A program made the position numbers and the translations under genes. Positions 1 through 8,896 of a stretch of 64,000 nt of DNA are shown piece by piece (the first letter of the stretch is position 1; each line of letters opens with the position of its first letter). The notes beneath the pieces are model-generated. The model worked only from the letters and a program-made list of their open reading frames with translations. It was not told the DNA's origin and did not search any database. The DNA is taken from assembly GCA_964653075.1 (NCBI GenBank), contig CAZZAX010000004.1, positions 1 through 64,000 on the forward strand. The letters are read 5' to 3'. The stretch is from NIOZ-UU13 sp964653075. GTDB lineage: Bacteria; Planctomycetota; Phycisphaerae; Sedimentisphaerales; Anaerobacaceae.

Positions 1-1
1 A

Positions 2-601
2 GCACCTTTGGCGAGCAAGGAGGTGGCAGAAAGAGCAAAGGAAAAAGGAGTTGTTATGCTCGATGCCCCGGTGAGCGGAGGGGAGCCCAAGGCCAAAGAC
101 GGAACACTGGCAATCATGGTTGGGGGACCGCAAGAGACATTCGATGAAGTAAAAGACATTCTGGGCATAATGGGGGCTTCCGTGACGCTGGTGGGTGAGA
201 TTGGAAGCGGCAATATGACGAAATTGGCCAATCAGATTATCGTTGCGCTGAACATTGCCGCGATGTCGGAGGCAATGGTGCTGGCTGCCAAGGCGGGTGT
301 CAATGCAGAGAAGGTCTTCCAGGCGATTCGCGGTGGGCTGGCCGGCAGTACTGTCCTGAATGCAAAGATGCCGCTCGTGCTCGAAGGCAACTTCAAGCCG
401 GGATTTCGCATTGAGTTGCATATAAAGGACCTGGCCAACGCATTGGATACCGCCCATGAGGTAGGAGTTCCTGTTCCGCTATCCAGCGCGGTAATGGAGG
501 TAATGCAGGCATTGAAGGTGGACGGCAAAGGCTCAGACGACCACGGCGGGATTATTCAGTTCTACGAAAAACTCGCTAAAGTCGAAGTAAGACAACAATA
601 A
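2..601 (+). CDS. garR: 2-hydroxy-3-oxopropionate (tartronate semialdehyde) reductase-like protein, 5' end missing
   Basis: This is the C-terminal two thirds of a beta-hydroxyacid dehydrogenase. The reading frame is open to the left edge, so the NAD(P)-binding Rossmann part and the true start lie outside the window. Visible family features are the substrate-loop motif DAPVSGG (near base 62), the glycine-rich GSGNMTKLANQ segment whose lysine is the family's catalytic base, and a KDL motif in the all-helical C-terminal domain. The family includes 3-hydroxyisobutyrate dehydrogenase and GarR/GlxR. The GarR role, reducing tartronate semialdehyde to glycerate, is inferred from the glucarate dehydratase and HpcH aldolase genes further along. 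It converges with the GntP permease gene on the other strand, with 43 bases between them. Confidence 0.8.
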   Translation, partial: APLASKEVAERAKEKGVVMLDAPVSGGEPKAKDGTLAIMVGGPQETFDEVKDILGIMGASVTLVGEIGSGNMTKLANQIIVALNIAAMSEAMVLAAKAGVNAEKVFQAIRGGLAGSTVLNAKMPLVLEGNFKPGFRIELHIKDLANALDTAHEVGVPVPLSSAVMEVMQALKVDGKGSDDHGGIIQFYEKLAKVEVRQQ

Positions 602-644
602 CTAACAAATGGTCGGCTCAATACGACCGACATCCTGGTTCTGT

Positions 645-2006
645 TTATGCGCCGGGCATCATGGGCAGCAGATACGCGAAAAGAAGTGTGAATCCGAGCC
701 CTATCACTCCGAGTGCGGCAGTGAGAATAGTCCATGATTTGAGCGTTTCTACTTCTGTAAAACCACCCATCCGCGCGAAAATCCAGAAACCGCTGTTGTT
801 CATCCAGTCACCAACCAGTGAACCGCTTCCAATCGCCATCGCAAGGTAAACCGGATTGCAGCCAAGCATTTCGGGCGAGATGCCCATGGCGGCGAATATA
901 GAGACAGTTGTGATCATCGAAACGGTTCCGGAGCCCTGGGCGAATTTCATTACGACGGCAACGGCAAATGCCATCAGCAACATCACTAAACCAACAGTTT
1001 GCCCTTGTTCACCGAGCATTTCCTGGAGCCAATACTTAATGCCGGCCTCTCGCAGCATGGCGCCGAATGCGCCGCCGGCAGCCGTGATCAGGATGATCAT
1101 ACCGCCGCTCATCAGAGCTGTTTCGCTTCTGGCGGCCAGTTCCTTGAAGGATAACTTTCGCTGGCGGACCAATACGAACATTGCAACAGCCGCTGCGAGA
1201 AGCAGAGCCATATCCCGGTTACCTAAAACGGCTGCGATTTGAATCATCGGTTTACCAACGTCCAGGGCATTAGTCACCGTGTTCAGAGAGATTAAAATTA
1301 TCGGAAGAGCAATTGGAGCGAATGAAATCCAGAACCCGGGGAGTTGGTTGTCATCGAGCGGTTCCGGTTCCGCCTGGCCGGCATACGGACGCATGGGGAT
1401 ATCCATTCGTCGGTTAATAATCTTGCATATCAGCACACCGAGCGCAGCAGTTGGCAGGCCAATGAGCAGGCCGAGTATCATCATCAAGCCGACATCGACT
1501 TTGAGTTCACTTGCCATTAACAACGGACCGGGTGTCGGGGGAACGAGTGTGTGAGTAATTGCGGCGCCGGCGACGATAGCTGTTACGTACAGCATATAGT
1601 TTTTGCGTGTCCGTCCCCATAACGAGCGAGCCAGGGGGACCAGCAGATAGAAAACGGTGTCGAAAAAGACCGGCACGGACAGTACGAATCCGCTCAGCAT
1701 CAATGCCGTCGCTGCTCTTTTTTCGCCCAACACCTTTAGAAAAGACCGTACTATCCGGTCGGCTGCGCCGCTGTCCATCATGCACTTGCCGATAATGGCC
1801 GCCATGGCGATTACAATGCCGATGTTTCCGGCGGTCCCTCCGAATGCCTTGCCCACACGGGCAATCTTGTCGGCAAAGTCACCCGGCGAGAGTAGACTGA
1901 CGACCATCGCTGACGTGATCAGCGCAACAAAGGCGTTCAGCCGCAAGACAAGAATCATCGCTATGAGTAAGACGACGCCAATAATTAGAATAGCTATCGG
2001 ATTCAT
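645..2006 (-). CDS. GntP-family sugar-acid:H+ symporter
   Basis: An integral membrane carrier of about 453 residues. The sequence is almost wholly hydrophobic, with the GntP-type layout: an N-terminal hairpin, a VPVFFDTVFYLLVPLA segment, a THTLVPPTPGPLL motif and a late GSGSLVGDWMNNSGFW motif. All are also found in the second GntP gene at 17548. GntP proteins import gluconate and related sugar acids by proton symport. The frame is open to base 2039, but the ATG at 2004-2006 is preferred because a strong GGAGGT (minus strand, bases 2015-2020) lies a normal distance upstream. It is the last gene of a minus-strand series, just downstream of the TIM-barrel gene. Likely cargo is an aldonate, aldarate or uronate; the exact substrate cannot be read from the sequence. 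Confidence 0.9.
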   Translation of the reverse strand: MNPIAILIIGVVLLIAMILVLRLNAFVALITSAMVVSLLSPGDFADKIARVGKAFGGTAGNIGIVIAMAAIIGKCMMDSGAADRIVRSFLKVLGEKRAATALMLSGFVLSVPVFFDTVFYLLVPLARSLWGRTRKNYMLYVTAIVAGAAITHTLVPPTPGPLLMASELKVDVGLMMILGLLIGLPTAALGVLICKIINRRMDIPMRPYAGQAEPEPLDDNQLPGFWISFAPIALPIILISLNTVTNALDVGKPMIQIAAVLGNRDMALLLAAAVAMFVLVRQRKLSFKELAARSETALMSGGMIILITAAGGAFGAMLREAGIKYWLQEMLGEQGQTVGLVMLLMAFAVAVVMKFAQGSGTVSMITTVSIFAAMGISPEMLGCNPVYLAMAIGSGSLVGDWMNNSGFWIFARMGGFTEVETLKSWTILTAALGVIGLGFTLLFAYLLPMMPGA

Positions 2007-2043
2007 AATAACAGACCTCCAAACATTGTCTCTATACAATCAC

Positions 2044-3111
2044 TTATAAATTCAGGTGCTCCTTTGCGAAAGCAAGGCATTTTTTGACGTTGGCTTCTTC
2101 AAGCCTGACCAGCTCATTCGGAGGCAGATGATTTACTTTTGGCAGACGCCCCTGTGTTGAATTTGTGCGGACATACCTTATGGTACGAGCCAGGTCAGAG
2201 CCGGGCACGTCCGCGAACGTCACCCAGTATTTTTCCGTCAGGCAGGGGACTTTCAGCGGATCTCGTGTTGCCATCTCAAGACTGAACCGGATTTCAGGCC
2301 TCGCCTTGCGGAGTACATGCACCATTCGAGGCAGGTCAAGCAGGCCCTGACCCAGCGGGACATCGGCAAGCAGAAATCCGTCTTCGTATTCGGCCACAGC
2401 CATATCTTTAAGATGGGCTGCAAAGGCATAAGGTGCGTATGCTTCGACAACCATCATCGGCTCTTCCAGAAGAGAGAAGCTGTTACCTGTGTCAACACAC
2501 ACGCCTACGTATTCGCTGCTGATGCGTCGGAGCATATCGAGCATTTGGTCTATGCGCCAGTCTTTATGATTTTCAATCGCCAGTCGCATACGGTGTCGGG
2601 CTGCTACCGGCTCAGCCAGTTGCACCGACTTCAGGGAACGTTCCGCAAATGCTTTGAATTGTTCGGCTTTGCTGAACTGTTCATAGCGCCGCCCGCCTAT
2701 TGCGATACGGATTACCTTTGCTCCGGCCTGCCTGGCCGTCCGCAACGACGCTTCGAATCTATCTACACCGGACCTATCCTGCGGCAAAGATATTGAGCCC
2801 TCGACGAACATATCATAAGCCTCAGCCTTTTGGCATAGTCTGCGGGTGTAATCTTTGTCCCTAACTCCTATGTTCATCTGAACACCACCGGCACCAATGT
2901 TGTAACAATGGTCGAGGAAGTTCAGTGGGTCACCAAAACCTCCCTTTGCTGCCCGGGAGCGTTCCGCTCTGAGCCGAATGTTATAGGAAAAATCTGCAAT
3001 GCCGAGCCGGGATTTCCTGGCTTGGCCGGCACCATATGCGCTTGTAAAGTGTCCTATATTTGCCGCCGCCAGTCCGCCGGCAATTGAAAAAAGCACTTCT
3101 CTGCGATTCAT
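2044..3111 (-). CDS. Tat-exported sugar phosphate isomerase/epimerase-like TIM-barrel protein
   Basis: A 355-residue protein starting with a twin-arginine signal (MNRREVLFSIAGGL) followed by a hydrophobic stretch and an Ala-rich end, so it is probably exported to the periplasm. The body resembles the xylose isomerase-like/AP endonuclease 2 superfamily: LAIENHKDW and VGVCVDTGNSF (metal-ligand Glu and Asp in the usual order), AAHLKDMAV (a His in the HxKD motif) and a late FSLEMATRD segment. Exported members are frequent in Planctomycetota and act on sugars or sugar derivatives; the substrate is unknown. It lies between the Gfo/Idh gene and the GntP gene in the same direction, with which it may form a functional set. 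Confidence 0.8.
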   Translation of the reverse strand: MNRREVLFSIAGGLAAANIGHFTSAYGAGQARKSRLGIADFSYNIRLRAERSRAAKGGFGDPLNFLDHCYNIGAGGVQMNIGVRDKDYTRRLCQKAEAYDMFVEGSISLPQDRSGVDRFEASLRTARQAGAKVIRIAIGGRRYEQFSKAEQFKAFAERSLKSVQLAEPVAARHRMRLAIENHKDWRIDQMLDMLRRISSEYVGVCVDTGNSFSLLEEPMMVVEAYAPYAFAAHLKDMAVAEYEDGFLLADVPLGQGLLDLPRMVHVLRKARPEIRFSLEMATRDPLKVPCLTEKYWVTFADVPGSDLARTIRYVRTNSTQGRLPKVNHLPPNELVRLEEANVKKCLAFAKEHLNL

Positions 3112-3234
3112 CTTTTCACTCTCCTATTTCTTAAATCCCCCGGCTATATTTGGCATTTTATGATAGACATTCTTTAGTGTTTGTCGAAATAATTCGGTTG
3201 TGAAACTCATTTTGTTTTCACTTATAAGATAATG

Positions 3235-4695
3235 TCACACTTCATCCGGTACCACGAATGGTTCGCGGTAGTTTCGTCGTAAATACATATTTGCCCAGTT
3301 ACCGGCTTGGCCGACGAATTTCTCACTTGTCTGGTCAAACGTCAAATAAGGCCCTATTGTCAAAGGTTCCTTTCGAATGTCCACCTCGTTGGCTCTAAGG
3401 TGTTTCAGACAACTTTCAAAAGATTCCGCGAGGATACTGTTTCCTGCGATTTGTTCTTTTATTTTCTCAACTGGTTCTTTGCGTCCGAGCCGATAGGATA
3501 TGTTGGCCATGTGACACAGAGTAGCAGAGATGTGACCTTCGAGAATATCAGCTCTCAGGTCACTGACTTTCCGGCTTCGCATCGCCTTAATGAAATTTGC
3601 CTGATGACCAAGACCGCCTTCGCCGGGAAACTGCTTGATCTTTTTATTGTTGTTGTCGTATGCCCAGCCGCCGCCTCTACCCCCTCGAAAATAGCCTCCC
3701 TCACAATTGACCACCATGCCAAAGTTGGTTCCTCTGTAGTGGTCTCGGGCGCGTAGCCCTTTTCTCCTTCTCAGACCACGAACTTCATAGATAATCGGAA
3801 CCGGCTTATAGTCAAAGAAAGTAATCTGTGTGTTAGCCGTTTGCCCGTCATCGTCCATGCCGAACCGACCGCCGATGCTTATTGCTTTGGGGGCGATGCT
3901 CTGCTGGCCAATCGCCCATCGGCTCTCGTCGATATTGTGGGCACCGAGATTGCCGACCTCCCCGGTACCGGTATCCCAAAACCAGTGCCAGTCATAGTGC
4001 AGGTTCTTCCGCATTAAAGGCACGAGAGAAGCAGGTCCTTGGAAGAGATTATAGTCCACCGATGCAGGGATAGGCTGAGGTCCGTTGACTTTGCCGATGC
4101 TCTCGCGGAGATTGTAGCTTATTGCCCTGACGAGTTTGATAGGACCAAGGTTGCCTTGTTTGATGTATTCTACGGCCGCCAGCAGGCCTATATCGGAGCG
4201 GTCCTGGCTGCCGGTTTGTGCAATCCGCTTATACTTGCGAGTTGCTTCCACCATCCTGTACCCTTCCCAGATATTATGAGAGAGCGGCTTCTCAACATAC
4301 ACGTCTTTACCTGCCTGGCAAGCCCAGATGCTCATTAGGGCATGCCAATGGTCAGGAGTAACGATGATAACGGCATCAATGTCTTTATCATCGAGTAATT
4401 TACGGTAGTCCAAGTATGTGGTGACTTTCTTGTTTCGATTCTTGAAGTTTCTGGCCTCGAAGTCCAGGAACTCTGTGTCAACATCACAGAGAGCGACTAT
4501 GCGAACGCCCGGTACTTTGCCGAAGATATCGATGTGCTCCTTGCCTTTTTTTCGAAGACCCACAATAGCGATGCGAATATCATTGTTTGCCCCAAGAACT
4601 TTCGAGGAGGCTTTGGCATGCGTTGCTGAGACGAATCCTAAATAGGCAGAGGTTGTTAAGTTTCTGATAAAGTCTCTGCGAGTAAGTCTATTCAT
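3235..4695 (-). CDS. Tat-exported Gfo/Idh/MocA-family oxidoreductase
   Basis: A 486-residue NAD(P)-dependent sugar oxidoreductase of the planctomycete type. It begins with a twin-arginine signal (MNRLTRRDFIRNL), followed by the Rossmann beta-alpha-beta around IRIAIVGLRKKGKEH and IVALCDVD. VIIVTPDHWHA and the EKPLSHN motif (lysine of the EKP signature) are typical of Gfo/Idh/MocA proteins. WHWFWDTGTGEVGNLGAHNID is the usual C-terminal-domain motif. Substrate and the reason for export are unknown. It ends 123 bases before the TIM-barrel gene and its start is 22 bases from the end of the aldose epimerase gene, so all three may be co-transcribed. Export of a nicotinamide-dependent fold suggests a tightly bound cofactor, which is an inference. 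Confidence 0.88.
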   Translation of the reverse strand: MNRLTRRDFIRNLTTSAYLGFVSATHAKASSKVLGANNDIRIAIVGLRKKGKEHIDIFGKVPGVRIVALCDVDTEFLDFEARNFKNRNKKVTTYLDYRKLLDDKDIDAVIIVTPDHWHALMSIWACQAGKDVYVEKPLSHNIWEGYRMVEATRKYKRIAQTGSQDRSDIGLLAAVEYIKQGNLGPIKLVRAISYNLRESIGKVNGPQPIPASVDYNLFQGPASLVPLMRKNLHYDWHWFWDTGTGEVGNLGAHNIDESRWAIGQQSIAPKAISIGGRFGMDDDGQTANTQITFFDYKPVPIIYEVRGLRRRKGLRARDHYRGTNFGMVVNCEGGYFRGGRGGGWAYDNNNKKIKQFPGEGGLGHQANFIKAMRSRKVSDLRADILEGHISATLCHMANISYRLGRKEPVEKIKEQIAGNSILAESFESCLKHLRANEVDIRKEPLTIGPYLTFDQTSEKFVGQAGNWANMYLRRNYREPFVVPDEV

Positions 4696-4717
4696 CCGTC
4701 TTGCCTCTGAATACTAC

Positions 4718-5905
4718 CTATCGTGTTGAAAACCTAAATACGGTCATAGTATTGAATTTTTCACCCGGCCGCAGCACAACGGATGGAAAATGCGGCTTGT
4801 TGGGTGAATCAGGAAAATGCTGAGTTTCAAGACAAAAACCATAATGCCTGTTATAAATCTTTCCCCCTTTACCTTTGACTGCCCTCATACCGTTTGCCGT
4901 ATAAAACTGCATGCCCGGTTCAGTGGTCTGAACTTCCATAACCCGCCCACTTTTAGGTTCATAAACCCAGGCGGCCTGTATGAGTGCACCTGATGAGTTT
5001 TTCAGGACATAGTTATGGTCGTAACCGCGTGTTTGTGTAAGCAGGCTTATCCTTGCTCCGATGGTCTTTGGAGAGGTAAAATCCAGAGGAGTATCTTTGA
5101 CACTATGAATCTCCCCGGTAGGTATTAGTGCCGTATCCGAGGGTGTATAGTAATCGGCGTTGATTGTCATCTCATGGTCGAGAACGTCACCATTGCCTGC
5201 GCCGGCGAGATTGAAATAGCTGTGATTGGTAAGATTGATAATAGTAGGTTTGTCTGTTGTAGCTTCATATTTGATTTTCAGCTCGTTGTTGTTCGTCAGG
5301 GTATAGGTAACGATACACTTAAGATTGCCGGGAAATCCCTCGTCACCGTCCCTGCTGAGATATGTAAATCTAACACCGGCCTCTGTGGCACGGCCATCCT
5401 GGCCGTGTTCACGGGCTGGAAGCCCGTGCCACGCGGGCAACGGACTGCCTTCCCACAAGACCTTATCGAATCTCTTATTTCTTCCGCCGTGTATGTGGTT
5501 TTTGCCGGCATTGGCGGTCAACTTGTATTCTGTGCCGTCAAGAGTAAACCTGGCATTTGCAATACGATTGGCATAGCGACCGACAACGGCCCCAAACAAA
5601 GGATTTCTCTTGATGTAGGATTCCATATCGTCGAATCCAAGCGCCACGTCGGCTGATTTGCCGTCCCTGTCCGGCACTTCCAGTGACACCAAAATTGCTC
5701 CGTAATTAATAATCCCTGCATGCAGCCCGTTTGCATTCGTCAGCTCATAGAGCGTTACTTCCCGGCCGTCCGGCATTCGACCGAACAGCTTCTCTGTTAC
5801 TCCCAGGCCGGCCTGAGTTTTCTGGAATGACCTGCCTGCGGCTTTTCCGCCGTTTAAACAGATTGCTATTAGTGCCACGCAAAGAAAAAAACGATAATTA
5901 GCCAT
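4718..5905 (-). CDS. galM: Exported aldose 1-epimerase (galactose mutarotase-like) carrying a repeat-encoded insertion
   Basis: A 395-residue GalM-family protein with an N-terminal signal peptide. Family motifs are VVGRYANRIANARF, NHIHGG (a catalytic His region), INLTNHSYFNLAG (second His), and a C-terminal CLETQHFPDSPN block with the catalytic Glu. GalM interconverts alpha and beta anomers of aldoses. Relative to the family there is an extra segment at about residues 153-177, between KVLWE and GVRFTYLSRDG. It contains the sequence WHGLPAREHGQDGRAT, encoded exactly by a 48-base dispersed palindromic repeat that also occurs between genes at 15387. The insertion keeps the frame and lies in a loop between conserved blocks, so the enzyme may still be active. 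Confidence 0.88.
   Translation of the reverse strand: MANYRFFLCVALIAICLNGGKAAGRSFQKTQAGLGVTEKLFGRMPDGREVTLYELTNANGLHAGIINYGAILVSLEVPDRDGKSADVALGFDDMESYIKRNPLFGAVVGRYANRIANARFTLDGTEYKLTANAGKNHIHGGRNKRFDKVLWEGSPLPAWHGLPAREHGQDGRATEAGVRFTYLSRDGDEGFPGNLKCIVTYTLTNNNELKIKYEATTDKPTIINLTNHSYFNLAGAGNGDVLDHEMTINADYYTPSDTALIPTGEIHSVKDTPLDFTSPKTIGARISLLTQTRGYDHNYVLKNSSGALIQAAWVYEPKSGRVMEVQTTEPGMQFYTANGMRAVKGKGGKIYNRHYGFCLETQHFPDSPNKPHFPSVVLRPGEKFNTMTVFRFSTR
5385..5432 (-). repeat. Dispersed inverted-repeat element inserted in the galM coding sequence
   Basis: A 48-base unit made of two hairpins. Read on the minus strand it begins GTGGCACGGGCTTCCAGCCC and ends with GGCCGTGCCAC, and the outer ends GTGGCACGG/CCGTGCCAC are also complementary. 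Nearly the same unit lies at 15387-15436 in an intergenic region on the opposite strand; apart from two extra A residues in the spacer and one A/G change the copies match. In this copy the 48 bases equal 16 codons and add that length to the protein without a stop. Confidence 0.9.
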
Positions 5906-6114
5906 CGCAAAGCCCTCAAAATTCGCTTACCATGAGTTGTTCGACACTATCAAAATTACAGTACCTGCTCCTGTTCAGAAAAGATTCAAGTGTCCAGAAG
6001 ATTCTTCTACAGTCTATCATATCCGGTCAAGCAGGCAAAGTAACTATTCTCCTATAACCCTGTTCGTCTCAGTAACAATCTGCACTTCCACTTTTATCCG
6101 CTGTTTACAATAGC

Positions 6115-6846
6115 TCATGCAATCATCATATGTGTAGGCGTAATTATCAGCTCTGGAACAATCGCCCGGGCCGGCAGCTTAGCGACTGTCACCACACAGG
6201 CGGCAATATCCTCCGGCTGCAGCATCTTGGCACGTTTTTCAGGAGGTGGTGGCGTGGGACGCTTGTCAACTATCGGTGTATTTGTTTCGCCCGGGTAGAT
6301 ATTTGTTACTTTGATGCCGTTTTCACATTCCTCCAGGTTGACAAAGGTACCAAGAGCACTCGTGGCAAACTTCGACACGCAATACGGCATACCCGCCAGC
6401 AGCATAGCACGTTTGCCAGCCAGAGATACGATATTGACGATAAGTCCCCAGCCTCTTTGACGCATTACCCCAAGTGCGGCATGGATGCAGTTAAAAGTAC
6501 CCGTTGTATTGACCTCCATCATACGGTCGAAGTCTGCCGGGTCTATATTGGACATCATTCTATTACTGACGTTGATACCTGCACTGTTTACGAGGACATC
6601 GATTGGCCCGAGCTCATCGCCAAGCCACTTAAAAAGCTGCGAGACTTGCTTACGATTAGTGATGTCACAGGTCTGCCAGACAAATGCAGACTTACCGCCG
6701 TCTGCTTTGGTGGCATTTACCAGGGCTTCTTTGTTGTTATCTGCAATTGCTACTTTGCAGCCTTCGGCGGCGAGGGCCCTGGCGATACCCAAACCGATAC
6801 CTCCCGCTCCACCGACTACTAATACTATCTTGCCTTTCAAATCCAT
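6115..6846 (-). CDS. Short-chain dehydrogenase/reductase (SDR)
   Basis: A 243-residue classical SDR. It has the cofactor motif GGAGGIGLGIA near the N-terminus, a NSAG motif near residue 90, the catalytic Ser in VSLAG and the Tyr-x-x-x-Lys as YCVSK. The acidic residue after beta-2 (AIADNN) suggests preference for NAD(H). The start is supported by a GGAAGGA ribosome site. Substrate unknown; the neighbourhood suggests a hydroxy-acid or keto-acid step in sugar-acid breakdown. It stands alone between the galM gene and the NRAMP-like gene, with a perfect 12-base palindrome about 120 bases upstream. Confidence 0.9.
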   Translation of the reverse strand: MDLKGKIVLVVGGAGGIGLGIARALAAEGCKVAIADNNKEALVNATKADGGKSAFVWQTCDITNRKQVSQLFKWLGDELGPIDVLVNSAGINVSNRMMSNIDPADFDRMMEVNTTGTFNCIHAALGVMRQRGWGLIVNIVSLAGKRAMLLAGMPYCVSKFATSALGTFVNLEECENGIKVTNIYPGETNTPIVDKRPTPPPPEKRAKMLQPEDIAACVVTVAKLPARAIVPELIITPTHMMIA

Positions 6847-6964
6847 AATACAATCCTTCCTTGTTCGGCTTGCGTTTTGTCACTCGGCGCAATCCAGAGC
6901 ATTTCGACTGCGCATTTTGTGTGACATTTATATGTTAACGATTTTAAGTCATACATCAGTGCAG

Positions 6965-6976
6965 TCAAGCGCTTGA
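6965..6976. promoter_or_regulatory. Perfect 12-base palindrome, possible LacI/CRE-type operator
   Basis: TCAAGCGCTTGA is a perfect palindrome in the gap between the NRAMP-like gene (ends at 7004) and the SDR (starts at 6846). The central CG with AAG/CTT arms resembles operators bound by LacI-family regulators. It lies where a promoter for the SDR gene would be expected. No regulator gene is in the window, so the function is inferred. Confidence 0.3.
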
Positions 6977-7003
6977 TTGGTGATTTTTTTGATTAATATT
7001 TTA

Positions 7004-8578
7004 TCAGAAGAATATGCTGAATATCGACCAGCCGGCGATAATGGCAAAACCTGCCAGCGAGAGCCATAACATTGCGTCCCACAGCCGGCCGGGTCTCAGG
7101 TTCTCATCGCTCCGTTTGTAGCGAAAATACAAAGCCGCCGCCCCCAGCATCGGCAACATTATTGCCTGGCCGGTTCCGCAAGCCAGGATCATTTTCGTTG
7201 GTGCACGCACTCCTATATATAACATCAGTGCAACCAGCGGCCAAATGGCACAAATAATGCGGGTCCATTTGAACCTTGCCTTTTCGGAGCCATCAGTGAT
7301 TCCGAAAAGACCCAAAGCGTCGGCCACCAGTCTTGCGTTACCTGCTGCGGCGACAAAGAATGTAGAGTAAAGTACTGCAAAGGCCCCGGATAGAAATACT
7401 TTATCCGCCCAGGGTCCGAAGACCGGCACATACATCGCCGCAAGCGTACGCACCATATGTTTGCCGCTTGGATTAAGGGCCGTTCTACCAAGCACGGCTG
7501 CTCCGAGCAGGTAGAAGGCGACCGTCGCTAACGTATAGATTACCATCGATGTCCACGCGTCAATGTGTAGAACATGCAGCCAGCCGCGGGCACGCTTTAA
7601 CCATTGTCCCGAGCTGTCTCTGGGACCGGTGTACTTCGCATAGCCCTTTTCCAGACACCAATAGGGGTACATCATCAGTTCCAAAGCACCGACGCCGATT
7701 ATACCGAATGCCGCCAGCGCTGTGGCAATTGGCTTGATGTTTGTACCTTCGGCAGCAGGCGGCAGACGAAAACTCATTCCGCTGACCAGGTCACTACCGG
7801 TAACAGCCCATTCCGGTTTAGTCTGCAAAACGATTAAAGTGATTATAGTTACGATTGTGAATGTTACGACTAATACTGTGGCCACAAACTGGATCAATCC
7901 GTATCGGCCTACATACAGCAATAAAGATGTTACTATTGCCAGAATTGTTGCCCAGATATAAGCATCTGTGGGCTCTCTAAGCTCTACTGTTTCAGAAGTT
8001 AATGAGTTGACTCTCTCTTGTAGTTTATTTATCACATCGCTTTCGGCATTTTGTCCCTGAGCTACCTTTAACTCAACTCTGGTTCTGACCAGCTCGTTCT
8101 GCAAGCGGTTATATTGTCTGCCATAGCTTGTTAATGGTTTACTGATGGCTAATGTCTGTCCGACGCCACCTACAATACCACCTTGTTGGGAGACCACCAG
8201 AATAGTCATTATTGCCCAGTACCAGAGTATCCAGCTTACTTTAAATCGCGGCCCAGGTAAGTCATTCAATGCCTTGAGCGGTGTCCGGCTCCATGTGATG
8301 GTGTATCGACCAAATTCTATCTGCGTAGAGACCTTGATTATACAACCGAGGATAATAAGCCAGAGCAGCCAGAAACCCGCCTCGGCTCCGGCTTTGGTCG
8401 TGGCAATCAGTTCACCCGAACCTACTATTGAGCCGGCGATTATCATGCCGGGACCGAGCCGAATGAGTGTCGCGCCGATGGTTCGAGGTGGTTCCCTTAC
8501 CATTGAAGCGTCGACGGGTGAGGATTGCTCATTATTGTTGTGAGCATTATTAGAATTCGATTCAGGCTCTATTGGCAT
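7004..8578 (-). CDS. NRAMP-family-like membrane transporter with atypical first helix and internal coiled coil
   Basis: A 524-residue integral membrane protein. The N-terminal part (IRLGPGMIIAGSIVGSGELIATTKAGAEAGF) aligns in position with helix 1 of NRAMP (MntH) metal-ion carriers, but the metal-binding DPGN signature is absent and replaced by a GSGE-containing sequence. A charged, helical segment of about 60 residues (around residues 150-205, rich in Glu, Leu, Gln and Arg) interrupts the membrane domain and looks like a coiled coil. Later helices carry GALELMMYPYWCLEKGY and FVAAAGNARLVAD. NRAMP-related proteins without DPGN are not proven manganese/iron carriers, so the cargo is open; the sugar-acid neighbours may hint at another solute or a metal cofactor. 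It is divergent from the UxaE-like gene. Confidence 0.72.
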   Translation of the reverse strand: MPIEPESNSNNAHNNNEQSSPVDASMVREPPRTIGATLIRLGPGMIIAGSIVGSGELIATTKAGAEAGFWLLWLIILGCIIKVSTQIEFGRYTITWSRTPLKALNDLPGPRFKVSWILWYWAIMTILVVSQQGGIVGGVGQTLAISKPLTSYGRQYNRLQNELVRTRVELKVAQGQNAESDVINKLQERVNSLTSETVELREPTDAYIWATILAIVTSLLLYVGRYGLIQFVATVLVVTFTIVTIITLIVLQTKPEWAVTGSDLVSGMSFRLPPAAEGTNIKPIATALAAFGIIGVGALELMMYPYWCLEKGYAKYTGPRDSSGQWLKRARGWLHVLHIDAWTSMVIYTLATVAFYLLGAAVLGRTALNPSGKHMVRTLAAMYVPVFGPWADKVFLSGAFAVLYSTFFVAAAGNARLVADALGLFGITDGSEKARFKWTRIICAIWPLVALMLYIGVRAPTKMILACGTGQAIMLPMLGAAALYFRYKRSDENLRPGRLWDAMLWLSLAGFAIIAGWSIFSIFF

Positions 8579-8896
8579 GTCGCTGTCCGTGCTGATGTTA
8601 ATTGGTCAATTGATAATTTTTATACTTACAATACAGTATTCAATATTTACTTATTCACGTGCTCAACGAACTATACCTTGCTGAGATTTATAGTTTATGT
8701 TCACGTTTTGAGCAACATTTTTTTATCTTCTATATGTACTTATGTGGATTTTGTCTTAAAGTGACAAGAATGAGCTGTATATCGCAAAGCCGGATTCAGT
8801 ACATCGCGATTACGGTATTTGACTACACAGACCTTATCAACTACTATACGGGAAAAACGGGCCATCGGCTGGTTCTACCATACTCGTGCATAAAAA
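8579..8896. other. Divergent intergenic region between the NRAMP-like and UxaE-like genes
   Basis: These 318 bases separate two divergent genes and must hold promoters for both. A short inverted repeat, TTGTC (8751-8755) and GACAA (8763-8767), could be an operator. The stretch 8600-8760 is A+T-rich. No convincing small gene was found. Confidence 0.4.

Noticed and set aside
5174..5656. Plus-strand open frame of 160 codons antisense to galM
   Set aside because: It is opposite a well-conserved enzyme and has no family features or ribosome site; part of it is the palindromic repeat.
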